Assembly (NCBI RefSeq): GCF_002217395.1
Contig: NZ_MUHD01000004.1
Location: forward strand, 124,001 to 188,000
DNA from: Flavobacterium plurextorum
Lineage (GTDB): Bacteria; Bacteroidota; Bacteroidia; Flavobacteriales; Flavobacteriaceae
Reading direction: 5' to 3'
DNA: 64,000 nucleotides
Position 1 is the stretch's first letter; each line of letters starts with the position of its first letter. The notes below the pieces were generated by a model. It made no database searches and had not been told where the DNA came from. It was given only the letters and a program-made list of their open reading frames with translations. Shown piece after piece: positions 1-8,919 of this stretch. The position numbers and the translations under genes were made by a program.

Positions 1-1
1 A

Positions 2-595
2 GTTTCTAAACGCCCGCGTTATGAAGGGACTTTTAATCACGGAAAAGAGACTGGTGTTTTTAAATTTTTTGATGATACAAAAAAAGGCGATGTTATTGCA
101 ACACGCGATTTTACAGCAAATAATGGAAGTTCTTACACTACATTTTTTGATCAGAATAAAAATAAAGTAAGTGAAGGGAAAGAAGTAGGGAAAGCACGTG
201 AGGGAGAATGGAAGTATTATCATAAAGCTTCTAAAGTAGTTATGATGCTTGAAAATTATAAAAACGGAAAGCTGGAAGGGGTAAAATTAATTTATTATCC
301 TGATTCTAAAATTGCCGAAGAAATGAGCTATAAGAATGGATCGAAAGATGGCGTTTATAAAAAATATGGACAAAATGGAAAGCTTCTAGAGCAAACAACT
401 TATAAAGATAATTTGTATAACGGAGACGCTGTTTTTTATGATTCTGATGGTGCTGAAGCTTCAAAAGGGAAGTTTGTGAATGGAAAAAAAGCCGGAATGT
501 GGCAGTTTTATACTAATGGGAAGTTACTGAAAGAAGTAAATATGAGTGATCCTAAAAGTAGTTATCAGGCTGATTCAAAACCAATAAAAGAATAA
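2..595 (+). CDS. MORN-repeat (YwqK-type) protein, 5' end outside window
   Basis: The reading frame is open from the first bases of the window to the stop at 593-595, so this is the C-terminal ~197 residues of a longer protein. It is built from repeated strands of the type 'Y-x-N-G-K-x-x-G-x-W/x-x-x-Y', for example GKLEGVKLIYY and GKKAGMWQFY, which is the MORN-like repeat of the family often labelled YwqK antitoxin. Such repeats form extended beta-sheet surfaces. In Bacteroidota these proteins are usually secreted or envelope proteins of unknown role, and the antitoxin label is an automatic one. No toxin gene lies next to it here. The start and any signal peptide are not visible. Family assignment is fairly sure, function unknown. 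Confidence 0.75.
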   Translation, partial: VSKRPRYEGTFNHGKETGVFKFFDDTKKGDVIATRDFTANNGSSYTTFFDQNKNKVSEGKEVGKAREGEWKYYHKASKVVMMLENYKNGKLEGVKLIYYPDSKIAEEMSYKNGSKDGVYKKYGQNGKLLEQTTYKDNLYNGDAVFYDSDGAEASKGKFVNGKKAGMWQFYTNGKLLKEVNMSDPKSSYQADSKPIKE

Positions 596-606
596 AGAAT
601 TTTTTT

Positions 607-679
607 GCCACGAATTCCGCTAATTTGCACGAATTATTTTTTTTAATGAAAATTTGTAGAAATTAGCGAAATTTGTGGC
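607..679. repeat. Imperfect inverted repeat (dispersed GAATT-type element), possible terminator
   Basis: Arms 607-626 and 660-679 are complementary at 17 or 18 of 20 positions (GCCACGAATT.. against ..AAATTTGTGGC). The element follows the MORN gene and could terminate it. It resembles a second inverted repeat at 12958-13034 that uses the same 'gcacgaatt' wording, which suggests a dispersed intergenic family. Confidence 0.5.
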
Positions 680-758
680 TGACTTTTTTTGTTTAAAATA
701 TAATTGGAAATTTGTAGCAAACTTTTTTCTAAATTTGATTTACTAATACTTTGAGTAA

Positions 759-1316
759 ATGGATTTAAACGAACTTGTTGGACGATTTTTATTATTGTTT
801 TTTTCAATTCTGCTTTTGTATTTTTTCTCCAATAGAAAAGATAATGAAACCATAAACCCATTGATGGTTATCGTGGGACTTTGTACTTTTTCACTTTGTT
901 ATTTGTTTACAAAAATTGAAATTGGTGTAGGAATTGGTTTTGGCTTGTTTGCTATATTTTCAATTCTAAGATTTAGAACACAATCGTTTACAGTAAATGC
1001 AATAATTTTTCTTTTTGCGACCATCACACTTTCGATTTTAGATATTATGTATCCTTTCGAAAAAATAGAGATTCTTTTATTTTTTCAACTTATAATAATC
1101 GGTTTTTATATCGCTGCTTCGATGATAGTCAATAAAAAGGCTTCAAAGTATTTGAATACTGTCGATGTGAAAATCCCTCTTATTAATGATTTCTCCTTAG
1201 AAAATCGAAATATCAGAAAAGCAATTCAGGAAAAAATTAATATTGAAGATTTCGATTTCAAAATTGTTTTGGTTAATACCGTTTCAAACGAAATCGATTT
1301 GTTGGTTTTTTATTGA
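759..1316 (+). CDS. DUF4956 domain membrane protein
   Basis: This 185-residue protein has about four predicted transmembrane segments in its first 125 residues and a small soluble C-terminal domain of about 60 residues. The signature 'GFGLFAIFSILRFRT' (around residues 60-75) is characteristic of DUF4956. In other Bacteroidota DUF4956 proteins often sit beside VTC-type polyphosphate polymerase or CotH kinase genes, but neither is present here. The stop codon (1314-1316) abuts the stop codon of the convergent gene at 1317 with no spacer and no hairpin, so the two transcripts must overlap. The molecular function is unknown. Confidence 0.8.
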   Translation: MDLNELVGRFLLLFFSILLLYFFSNRKDNETINPLMVIVGLCTFSLCYLFTKIEIGVGIGFGLFAIFSILRFRTQSFTVNAIIFLFATITLSILDIMYPFEKIEILLFFQLIIIGFYIAASMIVNKKASKYLNTVDVKIPLINDFSLENRNIRKAIQEKINIEDFDFKIVLVNTVSNEIDLLVFY

Positions 1317-3194
1317 TCATTCGTTAAAAGGTCTAACCTGTTTGATATAAAGATCCCTGTTTTCTCCCACAATTTTAAATTCAATATCAACTGGGTGATA
1401 AGTGTTTTTTCTCCAGTAGCGATACATTTTTTCTTCGATTTTACTACTTACAAGAAAAAGCCTGCTCATCTCTTTTCGGCTCAGTAAAGGCTGATTATTG
1501 TTTAAATTTGAAATTGAGGTGTAATCAATATCAAAATCGTCATCATTAGTTCCTGAATTAAAATGATAAGCGACAAATTGCTCACAGATTTCGCCTTTTT
1601 CGGGTTTTACAACCGAGTTTTCTCCCTTTTGAATATTAACCGTAATACCAGGAAAGTTTTCTCTAAAGATGTTTTTTGTAATGATGACACCATTGGCTAA
1701 TTCGTCAGGAAAAGACCGATGCACTAAAACTCCCATAGCGATATTATGCTGATCGATTCCAAAAAGTTCTCTTTCGTTATACGAAGCCTCGTTCCAAACA
1801 CTTGCCCAGACTTGTTTAATAGCTTTCTCGAAAGTTTTAATGCTGTCGCCTAAAATTCCTGTTTTAGAATCGTATAATCCTGCGCCATTAAAATCATCTA
1901 GATCTTCAGCATTAGTCGATGAGCGAAATCTAAAGTTTTTAAAAGCAGCATTTTTAAATGTTTTATTCAATTTTGCTATTAATTCAGGGTCAACAGGTTC
2001 TTTTTTAATAGCATCTCGAATTTTTTTCAATTGCTTGTTTGCCCAAACTGTTGAATCTTTTTTTGTGGAATTTAAAAGTTCATTGATTAATGGCGAAATG
2101 GATTCTTTCTGAATGTGTTTTGTATAAAAATAAAACGGAATTGCATGAGCATCTTCTGGTGTTTTAAACGGAATTTCTTTCGAAACAGCAATCAAATAAG
2201 CCATGTTTTGAGCTTTTGATCCAATATAATTCACTCCCTTTTTTGGAATTTTAGATAAATCAACGAGATCAGTAACAGTGTTGTCAATAGTAAGTTTCTT
2301 CTTTTTAGAATTTACCTTTTCTACGATCTTTTTATCGGTTTCTTTGATGAAAAAAGTATCAACCTCGATTTTTAATTCCACTTTTTTTGAAAGCAGTTTA
2401 TGGATGTTTTCATCTTTAAAAACCTTAGTATAAGCCATAATAGGAATCTTTCGGTTTTTGCCTAATAAAACCAAATGGCTCAGCGGTGTTTGCAACTCAT
2501 TTACAATTATTCCTCTTACATTGGGTAAAACATCGGGCGTGCCGTCTAAAATTACAATTTCGTTCGAGTTTGGTTTTCTATTTTCTAGATCTTTGATTTT
2601 GTATTGTTTTAGAATCCCGACATTACTTCCCGAAACAACTTCTTGATATGTAATTTCATTAAAAATATAATCAGATTTTACACAGGGGATTTTGAATTTA
2701 TTTTGTTGAAACCATTCCATTTGCTCGGGATTGTTCAAATAGAATTTTAAATTTTTTCCAATAAAAGTTGAATTTGTCACAAGATTAAAGAAACGTTCTA
2801 TAAGCGGAATCGGCATGTGGTCTGAAGCAGCTAGTTCAAAAATCCATTTATCAGTTCCTTTAATATGGTTTAAATTTCCGAGTAAAAAATCACGGTCTTT
2901 TTGAGTATTGCTGTAGTTTTCATTATTAAAGACTTCTAAATCTTGATTGTAATGCAGATAATTCAGTGCAAAATCATAATGAAGCGGAATCAATGTACTG
3001 TTGAAATAATACATTTTTTGTTTTCGTAAATCATAGATGACTTTAACAGATTCGATATTCGAAAATTTGTCAGACAAAGGTTTTCCTCTAAATGCCTTAA
3101 AAGCTTCATAATCGGGCAGTGTTGGCGAGTGTTTTTGAGCACTTAAAGACATCAAAACAAAATAGAATAACAAACTGTAAATGTATTTTTGCAT
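1317..3194 (-). CDS. Exported PEP synthase/glucan water dikinase-like ATP-grasp protein
   Basis: The 625-residue protein begins with a signal peptide (hydrophobic residues 5-18, likely cut after SAQ at residue 20). A swivelling phosphohistidine-like domain follows around 210-260 with the motif PLSHLVLL (His240). A C-terminal pyruvate-phosphate-dikinase ATP-grasp domain occupies about 315-625 with K327 in 'IGSKAQNMAYL', 'RSSTNAEDL' (424-432) and the closing 'KQVRPF'. The order His domain then ATP-grasp is that of plant glucan water dikinase, not that of PpsA or PPDK, and the 'NAEDL..GAGLYDS' wording is also dikinase-like. Export is odd because ATP and PEP are cytoplasmic. No carbohydrate-binding module is recognisable in residues 30-200. 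Substrate is unknown. Confidence 0.75.
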   Translation of the reverse strand: MQKYIYSLLFYFVLMSLSAQKHSPTLPDYEAFKAFRGKPLSDKFSNIESVKVIYDLRKQKMYYFNSTLIPLHYDFALNYLHYNQDLEVFNNENYSNTQKDRDFLLGNLNHIKGTDKWIFELAASDHMPIPLIERFFNLVTNSTFIGKNLKFYLNNPEQMEWFQQNKFKIPCVKSDYIFNEITYQEVVSGSNVGILKQYKIKDLENRKPNSNEIVILDGTPDVLPNVRGIIVNELQTPLSHLVLLGKNRKIPIMAYTKVFKDENIHKLLSKKVELKIEVDTFFIKETDKKIVEKVNSKKKKLTIDNTVTDLVDLSKIPKKGVNYIGSKAQNMAYLIAVSKEIPFKTPEDAHAIPFYFYTKHIQKESISPLINELLNSTKKDSTVWANKQLKKIRDAIKKEPVDPELIAKLNKTFKNAAFKNFRFRSSTNAEDLDDFNGAGLYDSKTGILGDSIKTFEKAIKQVWASVWNEASYNERELFGIDQHNIAMGVLVHRSFPDELANGVIITKNIFRENFPGITVNIQKGENSVVKPEKGEICEQFVAYHFNSGTNDDDFDIDYTSISNLNNNQPLLSRKEMSRLFLVSSKIEEKMYRYWRKNTYHPVDIEFKIVGENRDLYIKQVRPFNE

Positions 3195-3335
3195 GACAAT
3201 TTTATTGAATAATAAAAGTAATTAATTAAACAATAAGTTTTATCTACCGCAGGATTATATAAACCAATTAAAACTACTGCAATTATCTATAATTTGGCTT
3301 ACCTTTGCACCCTTGTAAAATATAAACATTTTAAA

Positions 3336-4523
3336 ATGAAACGTGTAGTTGTTGGTCTTTCAGGTGGAGTAGATTCTAGTGTTGCAGCTTATTTATTACA
3401 GCAGCAAGGATACGAAGTTATTGGGCTTTTTATGAAAAATTGGCACGATGACTCAGTTACTATTTCTAATGAATGTCCTTGGTTAGAAGATAGTAATGAT
3501 GCTTTATTAGTTGCTGAAAAACTTGGCATACCGTTTCAAACTGTTGACTTAAGCGAGCAATACAAAGAAAAAATCGTTGACTATATGTTCAATGAATATG
3601 AAAAAGGGAGAACTCCTAATCCTGATGTGCTTTGTAACCGCGAAATCAAATTTGATGTTTTTATGAAAATTGCATTAAGTCTTGGTGCAGATTATGTTGC
3701 AACTGGACATTATTGCCAAAAAAGCGAAATTGAAGTTGATGGAGAAACGGTATATCAATTAATTGCCGGTAATGATGTTAACAAAGATCAATCTTACTTT
3801 TTATGTCAATTGTCGCAAGAACAATTATCAAAAGCTTTATTCCCAATTGGAGCATTAACCAAACCAGAAGTTCGTGAAATTGCTGCTGAAATGGAATTGG
3901 TTACTGCCGAAAAGAAAGATTCGCAAGGATTATGTTTTATTGGAAAAGTGCGTCTGCCAGAATTTTTGCAACAAAAATTACAGCCAAAAGAAGGTAAAAT
4001 TGTTCAGATTGATAAAAACGATCCAATTTACAATATCGAAAAACCTGCTGGTTTATCACTTGAAGAGGAATTAAAATTAGAAGCTCAAAAACCGCAATAT
4101 CTTCCAACAATGGGAAAAATAATGGGCAATCATCAAGGCGCACATTACTTTACTAACGGACAAAGAAAAGGTTTAAATGTTGGCGGTACCACAGATCCTT
4201 TGTTTGTTATTGCGACTGATGTTGATACCAATACTATTTATACAGGATTAACGAGCAATCATCCAGGTTTGTTTAAAAAAGCCTTGTTTGTTGGGAAATC
4301 TGAAATACATTGGATTCGCACAGATCTGACTTTGAAAACTGGTGAAACGATGGAAATAATGGCTAGAATTCGTTATCGTCAGCCTTTACAAAAAGCCACT
4401 TTGCATCAATTTGATGACGGAATGTATGTTCGTTTTGAAGAGCCTCAATCTGCTATTACCGAAGGTCAATTTGTAGCTTGGTATTTAGAAAATGAATTAG
4501 TTGGTTCGGGAGTAATTTCTTAG
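3336..4523 (+). CDS. mnmA: tRNA-specific 2-thiouridylase MnmA
   Basis: MnmA transfers sulfur to C2 of the wobble uridine in tRNA-Lys, -Glu and -Gln using ATP. I chose the ATG at 3336, which gives 395 residues beginning [15 protein letters not shown]. The frame is open upstream to 3294 but that stretch contains promoter-like sequence. The PP-loop SGGVDSS is at residues 8-14. The two catalytic cysteines are visible in '[12 protein letters not shown]' and 'DSQGLCFIG'. The C-terminal beta-barrel domain ends near 'SGVIS'. Length and motifs are normal for the family. A TAnnTTTG-like element (TACCTTTG, 3300-3307) precedes the gene. Confidence 0.97.
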   Translation: MKRVVVGLSGGVDSSVAAYLLQQQGYEVIGLFMKNWHDDSVTISNECPWLEDSNDALLVAEKLGIPFQTVDLSEQYKEKIVDYMFNEYEKGRTPNPDVLCNREIKFDVFMKIALSLGADYVATGHYCQKSEIEVDGETVYQLIAGNDVNKDQSYFLCQLSQEQLSKALFPIGALTKPEVREIAAEMELVTAEKKDSQGLCFIGKVRLPEFLQQKLQPKEGKIVQIDKNDPIYNIEKPAGLSLEEELKLEAQKPQYLPTMGKIMGNHQGAHYFTNGQRKGLNVGGTTDPLFVIATDVDTNTIYTGLTSNHPGLFKKALFVGKSEIHWIRTDLTLKTGETMEIMARIRYRQPLQKATLHQFDDGMYVRFEEPQSAITEGQFVAWYLENELVGSGVIS

Positions 4524-4565
4524 CTTTATACTTTTTTACGGGGTTTTCCTTTTAAAAAAGTATTT

Positions 4566-6167
4566 ATGAGATATTGTTATACTTTTCTTTTAGTATTCAT
4601 TTCTACTTTGACATTTGCTCAAGGAGAAGATGCATGGGTTTACTTTACTGGAAAACCAAACTCTCAGGACTTTTTTAATAATCCATCACAAACATTATCA
4701 CAACGAGCTTTAGACCGTCGTACAAACCAAAATATTGCCTTAAATATTTCAGATGCTCCCATTGAAATAACTTATGTAAATCAGGTTAAAGCAAGTGCAG
4801 GAATTTCTGTAATGGCGCAGTCAAAATGGCTCAATGCACTTCATGTTAGAGGAACGCAGGCAAGTATTACAGCATTAAAAGCTTTTGTTTTTATTGATAA
4901 AATAGTTTTTGCTGATAAAGCTTTGAACACAACAGCAAAACCAGCAGCTGTGCAATCTATTACGCAAACAAAAGAAAAGCTTAAGACTACAATTGATTAT
5001 GCTTACGGAAATTCGACAAATCAAATTCAAATGTTGAACGGACAAGTATTGCATCAGCAAAATTATACAGGTTCAGGTAAAATAATAGCCGTTTTAGATG
5101 GAGGTTTTCCAGGAGTGAATACAGCGCAGTCTTTTAAGCATTTAAGAGATAATAATTTGATTTTAGGCGGTTACGATTATGTAAACAGGAATGCCGATTT
5201 TTATTCTGGTAATAGTCACGGAACCTCAGTTTTATCTACAATGGGCGGTTATACGGAAAATTCTTTGGTGGGAACTGCGCCAGATGCTTCTTATTATTTG
5301 TTTATTACAGAAGATAATGCCAGCGAAAATCCTGTTGAAGAATCGTATTGGGTTGAAGCGGCAGAGCAGGCAGATGCTTTTGGAGTTGATATTATTACAA
5401 CATCATTAGGATATTTTGGATATGACGATCCAAGTTATAGTCATACTTACAACGATATGAATGGCACGACAAATTTTATTTCAAGAGGTGCTGAAATAGC
5501 TTTTAGTAAAGGAATGATTGTGCTGGCTTCAGCTGGAAATGAAGGAACAACTGCCGAACCGCACATTGGCGGGCCAGCAGATGCAGTTTCAGTTATTACC
5601 GTAGGTTCTGTTAATGCTTCAAAAGTTAAAGCTGGTTCAAGTTCTATCGGACCAAGTTTTGATAATCGAATTAAGCCGGATGTGATGGCACAAGGTGTTG
5701 CAGCAGTTGTATCTAATGCTGCGGGAAATATTGGAACAGCAAACGGAACTTCCTTCGCTTGTCCAATAATGGCAGGAATGGCAGCTTGTTTATGGCAGGC
5801 TTTTCCATCAAAAAATAACAAAGAAATTAGACAAATGATACTGCAGTCGGCAGATCGCTATACAAATCCTGATAATAATTATGGGTACGGAATTCCAAAT
5901 TTTGGCTCAACTTTGGGTGTAGAAACGTTTCAATCTGCGACTGATTTTTTGGTCTATCCAAATCCAGTTCAAACTAATATTTCATTTTCATTCGATAATC
6001 CTAAAGCATCAGTATCAATTTACTCTATTTTAGGGCAGAAATTGATAGAAAAAGAAATCACAAATCAAAATCCATTACTTTCTGTAGAAACTCTAACCAG
6101 CGGACTTTACTTTTATACTTTTGATAGTGAAGGTCTGCATAAAACAGGAAAAATAATCAAACAATAA
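4566..6167 (+). CDS. Secreted S8 (subtilisin-like) serine protease with T9SS sorting domain
   Basis: This 533-residue protein has a signal peptide (cleavage near FAQG, residue 19) and an inhibitor-like propeptide segment up to about residue 140. The subtilase domain shows the catalytic triad Asp178 (AVLDGG), His218 (NSHGTS) and Ser396 (NGTSFACP), with Asn325 of the oxyanion hole in ASAGNEG. The last ~75 residues ('FLVYPNP...SIYSILGQK...SGLYFYTF...GKIIKQ') form a type A C-terminal sorting domain, so export by the type IX secretion system to the surface or medium is expected. It lies 42 bp after mnmA. All catalytic residues are intact, so an active extracellular protease is likely. The substrate is unknown. 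Confidence 0.93.
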   Translation: MRYCYTFLLVFISTLTFAQGEDAWVYFTGKPNSQDFFNNPSQTLSQRALDRRTNQNIALNISDAPIEITYVNQVKASAGISVMAQSKWLNALHVRGTQASITALKAFVFIDKIVFADKALNTTAKPAAVQSITQTKEKLKTTIDYAYGNSTNQIQMLNGQVLHQQNYTGSGKIIAVLDGGFPGVNTAQSFKHLRDNNLILGGYDYVNRNADFYSGNSHGTSVLSTMGGYTENSLVGTAPDASYYLFITEDNASENPVEESYWVEAAEQADAFGVDIITTSLGYFGYDDPSYSHTYNDMNGTTNFISRGAEIAFSKGMIVLASAGNEGTTAEPHIGGPADAVSVITVGSVNASKVKAGSSSIGPSFDNRIKPDVMAQGVAAVVSNAAGNIGTANGTSFACPIMAGMAACLWQAFPSKNNKEIRQMILQSADRYTNPDNNYGYGIPNFGSTLGVETFQSATDFLVYPNPVQTNISFSFDNPKASVSIYSILGQKLIEKEITNQNPLLSVETLTSGLYFYTFDSEGLHKTGKIIKQ

Positions 6168-6180
6168 CAGCCCAATCTGC

Positions 6181-7125
6181 ATGAACAAAATTACCAAACT
6201 CTTCAATATAAAATACCCAATAATACAAGGCGGCATGATCTGGAACAGCGGTTACAAATTGGCTTCGGCAGTTAGTAACTCTGGCGGTTTAGGTTTAATA
6301 GGCGCTGGATCAATGTATCCTGAAGTTTTAAGAGAACATATTCAAAAATGTAAAAAAGCAACAGACAAACCTTTTGGGGTTAATATTCCTATGTTATATC
6401 CTAATATTGAAGATATAATGAATATTGTGGTCGAAGAAGGCGTTAAAATCGTTTTCACCTCTGCTGGAAATCCTAAAACATGGACTTCATTTTTAAAAGA
6501 AAAAGGAATTACGGTAGTTCATGTAGTAAGCAGCAGTGTTTTTGCTTTAAAAGCCCAAGAAGCCGGCGTTGATGCTATTGTTGCTGAAGGTTTTGAAGCC
6601 GGAGGTCATAATGGACGTGAAGAAACGACAACTTTGACTTTGATCCCGATGGTGAAAGAAAAAGTACAGATTCCAATTATTGCTGCCGGCGGAATTGCAA
6701 CGGGAAGAGGAATGCTTGCAACAATGATTTTGGGTGCTGATGGCGTTCAGGTTGGAAGCCGTTTTGCAGCTTCAATAGAATCTTCTGCTCACAATAATTT
6801 TAAGCAAACGATAGTTAATATAAAAGAGGGAGGAACTCAATTGACATTGAAGGAATTAGCTCCTGTTCGACTAGTGAAAAATAAATTCTATCAAGACGTT
6901 CAGGATTTGTATGAAAAATGTCCATCTAAAGAAGAATTGGTTCAGTTATTAGGAAGAGCTAGAGCGAAAAGAGGAATGTTTGAAGGTGATCTTGAAGAAG
7001 GTGAATTAGAGATTGGACAAGTTGCGGGATTAATTCATGAAGTTTTGCCTGTAGAGCAAATTGTTCAAGAAATGATAGCCGATTTTGAATCTGCCCGCAA
7101 AGAAAAAGCTACATTTGAGTTTTAA
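6181..7125 (+). CDS. NAD(P)H-dependent flavin oxidoreductase (nitronate monooxygenase / FabK family)
   Basis: This 314-residue TIM-barrel FMN enzyme opens with 'FNIKYPIIQGGMIWNSGYKLASAVS', the standard start of the 2-nitropropane dioxygenase family. It contains the FMN phosphate-binding 'IPIIAAGGIATGRGM' and 'GADGVQVGSRF', and a conserved His in 'EGFEAGGHNG'. Members oxidise alkyl nitronates or act as enoyl-ACP reductase (FabK). The sequence alone does not separate these. It starts 13 bp after the protease stop and is followed closely by a small exported protein. Confidence 0.88.
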   Translation: MNKITKLFNIKYPIIQGGMIWNSGYKLASAVSNSGGLGLIGAGSMYPEVLREHIQKCKKATDKPFGVNIPMLYPNIEDIMNIVVEEGVKIVFTSAGNPKTWTSFLKEKGITVVHVVSSSVFALKAQEAGVDAIVAEGFEAGGHNGREETTTLTLIPMVKEKVQIPIIAAGGIATGRGMLATMILGADGVQVGSRFAASIESSAHNNFKQTIVNIKEGGTQLTLKELAPVRLVKNKFYQDVQDLYEKCPSKEELVQLLGRARAKRGMFEGDLEEGELEIGQVAGLIHEVLPVEQIVQEMIADFESARKEKATFEF

Positions 7126-7144
7126 TTACCCGCAAGAAATTTAT

Positions 7145-7555
7145 ATGAATTCTATACGCACTTATTTAGTATTATTGTTTTTAGGTTTTGGAATGCATTA
7201 TGCTCAAGGTCAGTCTTATCATTTTAAAACCTCGGGTTTTAGTGTCTTAGAAAAAACAGAAAAAGGAAAATGGGGCGAGTGGTCCAATCTTGACTTGGTA
7301 AATCTTTCGGTTGTTTTAGATACAGACAAACACAGGATTGTTGTGTACTCACAAGAAATACAGCTTTTTAAAATATTAGATTATATCGAACGCGAAGAAA
7401 ATGATACTGATATTGTGTATTCATTTATGTGTAAAGACAATGACGGAAAGGAATGCAAACTTTCAATAATTACCCGTAAAAAGCAAGATTATCGTAAACA
7501 ACTTTATATAAACTATGATGATCATATTATTGTTTACAATATTTTTAATGTGTAA
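7145..7555 (+). CDS. Small exported protein of unknown function
   Basis: I do not recognise this family. The ATG at 7145 gives 136 residues starting with a signal peptide (NSIRTYLVLLFLGFGMHYAQGQ, likely cut after AQG). An upstream in-frame start at 7085 would overlap the preceding gene and bury the signal peptide, so I reject it. The mature part (~110 residues) is mixed alpha/beta with a Cys pair in 'FMCKDNDGKECKL'. It is probably cotranscribed with the flavin oxidoreductase before it and the exported protein after it. Confidence 0.7.
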   Translation: MNSIRTYLVLLFLGFGMHYAQGQSYHFKTSGFSVLEKTEKGKWGEWSNLDLVNLSVVLDTDKHRIVVYSQEIQLFKILDYIEREENDTDIVYSFMCKDNDGKECKLSIITRKKQDYRKQLYINYDDHIIVYNIFNV

Positions 7556-7574
7556 CTGTTTTAAACCTTAGATA

Positions 7575-8159
7575 ATGATAAAAAAGATACTTTTTTTATT
7601 CGCAATTTCATTGATGTCTTTTTCGACTATTGGTGAAGAACCCGTTGAAAGAATTGGGTTGAAAGGACCTTTAGTCTTTAATAAAACAAATTTTTCTTTA
7701 GCATGGACGGCACATCCAAATGAGAATTATTATGTGCAAGAATATCTTCCTAAAAATGAAACAGTAGAGCATTTTAATCAACTGTTAACAGTTCACGTAT
7801 TTACTATGGATGTTTCTGTAGATAGTGCTGTAGAGCAGAAAGCGAATGAATTAAATAAGAGAAAAGAAACTGATAAGGTCTGTAATTTTAGTATAATGAA
7901 AAGCCCCGATGGGAAAGAGAGTATCATAGATTGTGTGCTGAGTTCTGGAAGTAACGATAAAGTTGATATTGTAGAGTTTATTATTTATCGTTACAAACAA
8001 ATTGAATTAAAAAATAATAAAAAAGCATTGCTTATCTATGCATATTCAAAAAGAAGCTACGATGATAAAATCACTCCTTTTTTTAAAAATTTGAAAACTG
8101 ATCGTCCTGAATTGTTAAGTATGATGACTTCTGCGCAAATGCCAGCAATTTCGATGTAA
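7575..8159 (+). CDS. Exported protein of unknown function
   Basis: This 194-residue protein begins with a signal peptide (IKKILFLFAISLMSFSTIGEE). The rest is polar and lacks motifs that I can name. It contains Cys residues at 'KVCNFSIM' and 'SIIDCVLSSG' that could form a disulfide after export. It follows the previous small exported gene by 19 bp, and the unit ends at the strong hairpin at 8168-8199. Confidence 0.7.
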   Translation: MIKKILFLFAISLMSFSTIGEEPVERIGLKGPLVFNKTNFSLAWTAHPNENYYVQEYLPKNETVEHFNQLLTVHVFTMDVSVDSAVEQKANELNKRKETDKVCNFSIMKSPDGKESIIDCVLSSGSNDKVDIVEFIIYRYKQIELKNNKKALLIYAYSKRSYDDKITPFFKNLKTDRPELLSMMTSAQMPAISM

Positions 8160-8167
8160 GAATAAAA

Positions 8168-8199
8168 AAACCTCACAGGTTAAAAAAACTGTGAGGTTT
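8168..8199. terminator. Intrinsic terminator between convergent genes
   Basis: A perfect 11-bp inverted repeat (AAACCTCACAG / CTGTGAGGTTT, arms 8168-8178 and 8189-8199) with a 10-base A-rich loop lies between the + strand gene ending at 8159 and the - strand gene ending at 8237. A-runs and T-runs on both sides let it serve both directions. Confidence 0.8.
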
Positions 8200-8236
8200 G
8201 TTAATAGAAAAAATAGAACTCAATATTTTAGCGCTT

Positions 8237-8674
8237 CTAAGCATCAATATCTTTAATAAATTCATCATATTCTAGATAAAACATTTCTAGAGCATGCATG
8301 TTTTCGTTGAAGAAATCAAAAATAGCATCCCAATTATTGCGATTACTAAAACCGACTCCGGTTTTCTCAACCCAGATTCTACTAATAGTTTTACCACTTT
8401 CTAAAGTGTAGTTTTTTTCAAAAACTAAATCTTTGATAAATTCCTCATTAAGAATATTTTTTAAGGCTTCTAATTTTTCAAAATAAGCATTTCGTTTTTC
8501 GTCGCTTCGTTGTTCGATGTCAACTAAAACCTGAGCTTTTTTATTGTCTACATAAAACTTAAAAGAGAAATCTTTTATCTTGGTGTCATAAAGAACCCAT
8601 TTTCTTGGATATTTTTCGGCAAAAGCCACCCAAAATTCTCTTTTTATTCTTTGTGATTCTTCTTTACTGTACAT
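8237..8674 (-). CDS. DUF4268 domain protein
   Basis: This 145-residue soluble protein starts 'MYSKEESQRIKREFWVAF' and contains 'WVLYDTKIKDFSFKFYVD' and 'RIWVEKTGVGFSNRNNW', the pattern of DUF4268. The domain resembles the DNA-binding/methylation-associated DUF4268 found alone or at the end of longer proteins, and its biochemical role is not established. It is a single-gene unit. It is bounded downstream by the hairpin at 8168-8199, and about 245 bp of AT-rich DNA without other recognisable features separates it from the divergent Nudix gene. Confidence 0.8.
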   Translation of the reverse strand: MYSKEESQRIKREFWVAFAEKYPRKWVLYDTKIKDFSFKFYVDNKKAQVLVDIEQRSDEKRNAYFEKLEALKNILNEEFIKDLVFEKNYTLESGKTISRIWVEKTGVGFSNRNNWDAIFDFFNENMHALEMFYLEYDEFIKDIDA

Positions 8675-8919
8675 TTTATTTTTATGGCTTTACTTTAGAA
8701 AACTTGTAGAACCGCATTTTCTAGAGTATATTTATATTTTATTTGAGATTCTGTTTAGATTTTATATATCAGAATTTTTATGAGATTATCTCTTGATAGA
8801 TGAGGCAAATTTAGAAAGAATAATGAATTTATTTTTTATTAATTTAACGAAATGTAGCGAGAAATAATCAGTGAAAAAATGAGATATAAAATCTAATAAT
8901 ACAAAAATAAACTTTGAAT

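Noticed and set aside
2..595. A toxin-antitoxin module based on the YwqK label of the MORN protein.
   Set aside because: No toxin gene is adjacent and the label is a naming artefact of the repeat family.
5447..5821. A 124-residue antisense frame within the subtilase gene.
   Set aside because: It lies opposite the intact catalytic domain and has the composition expected of a shadow frame.
7085..7144. An upstream start for the small exported protein at 7145.
   Set aside because: It overlaps the end of the preceding gene and would place 20 residues before an obvious signal peptide.
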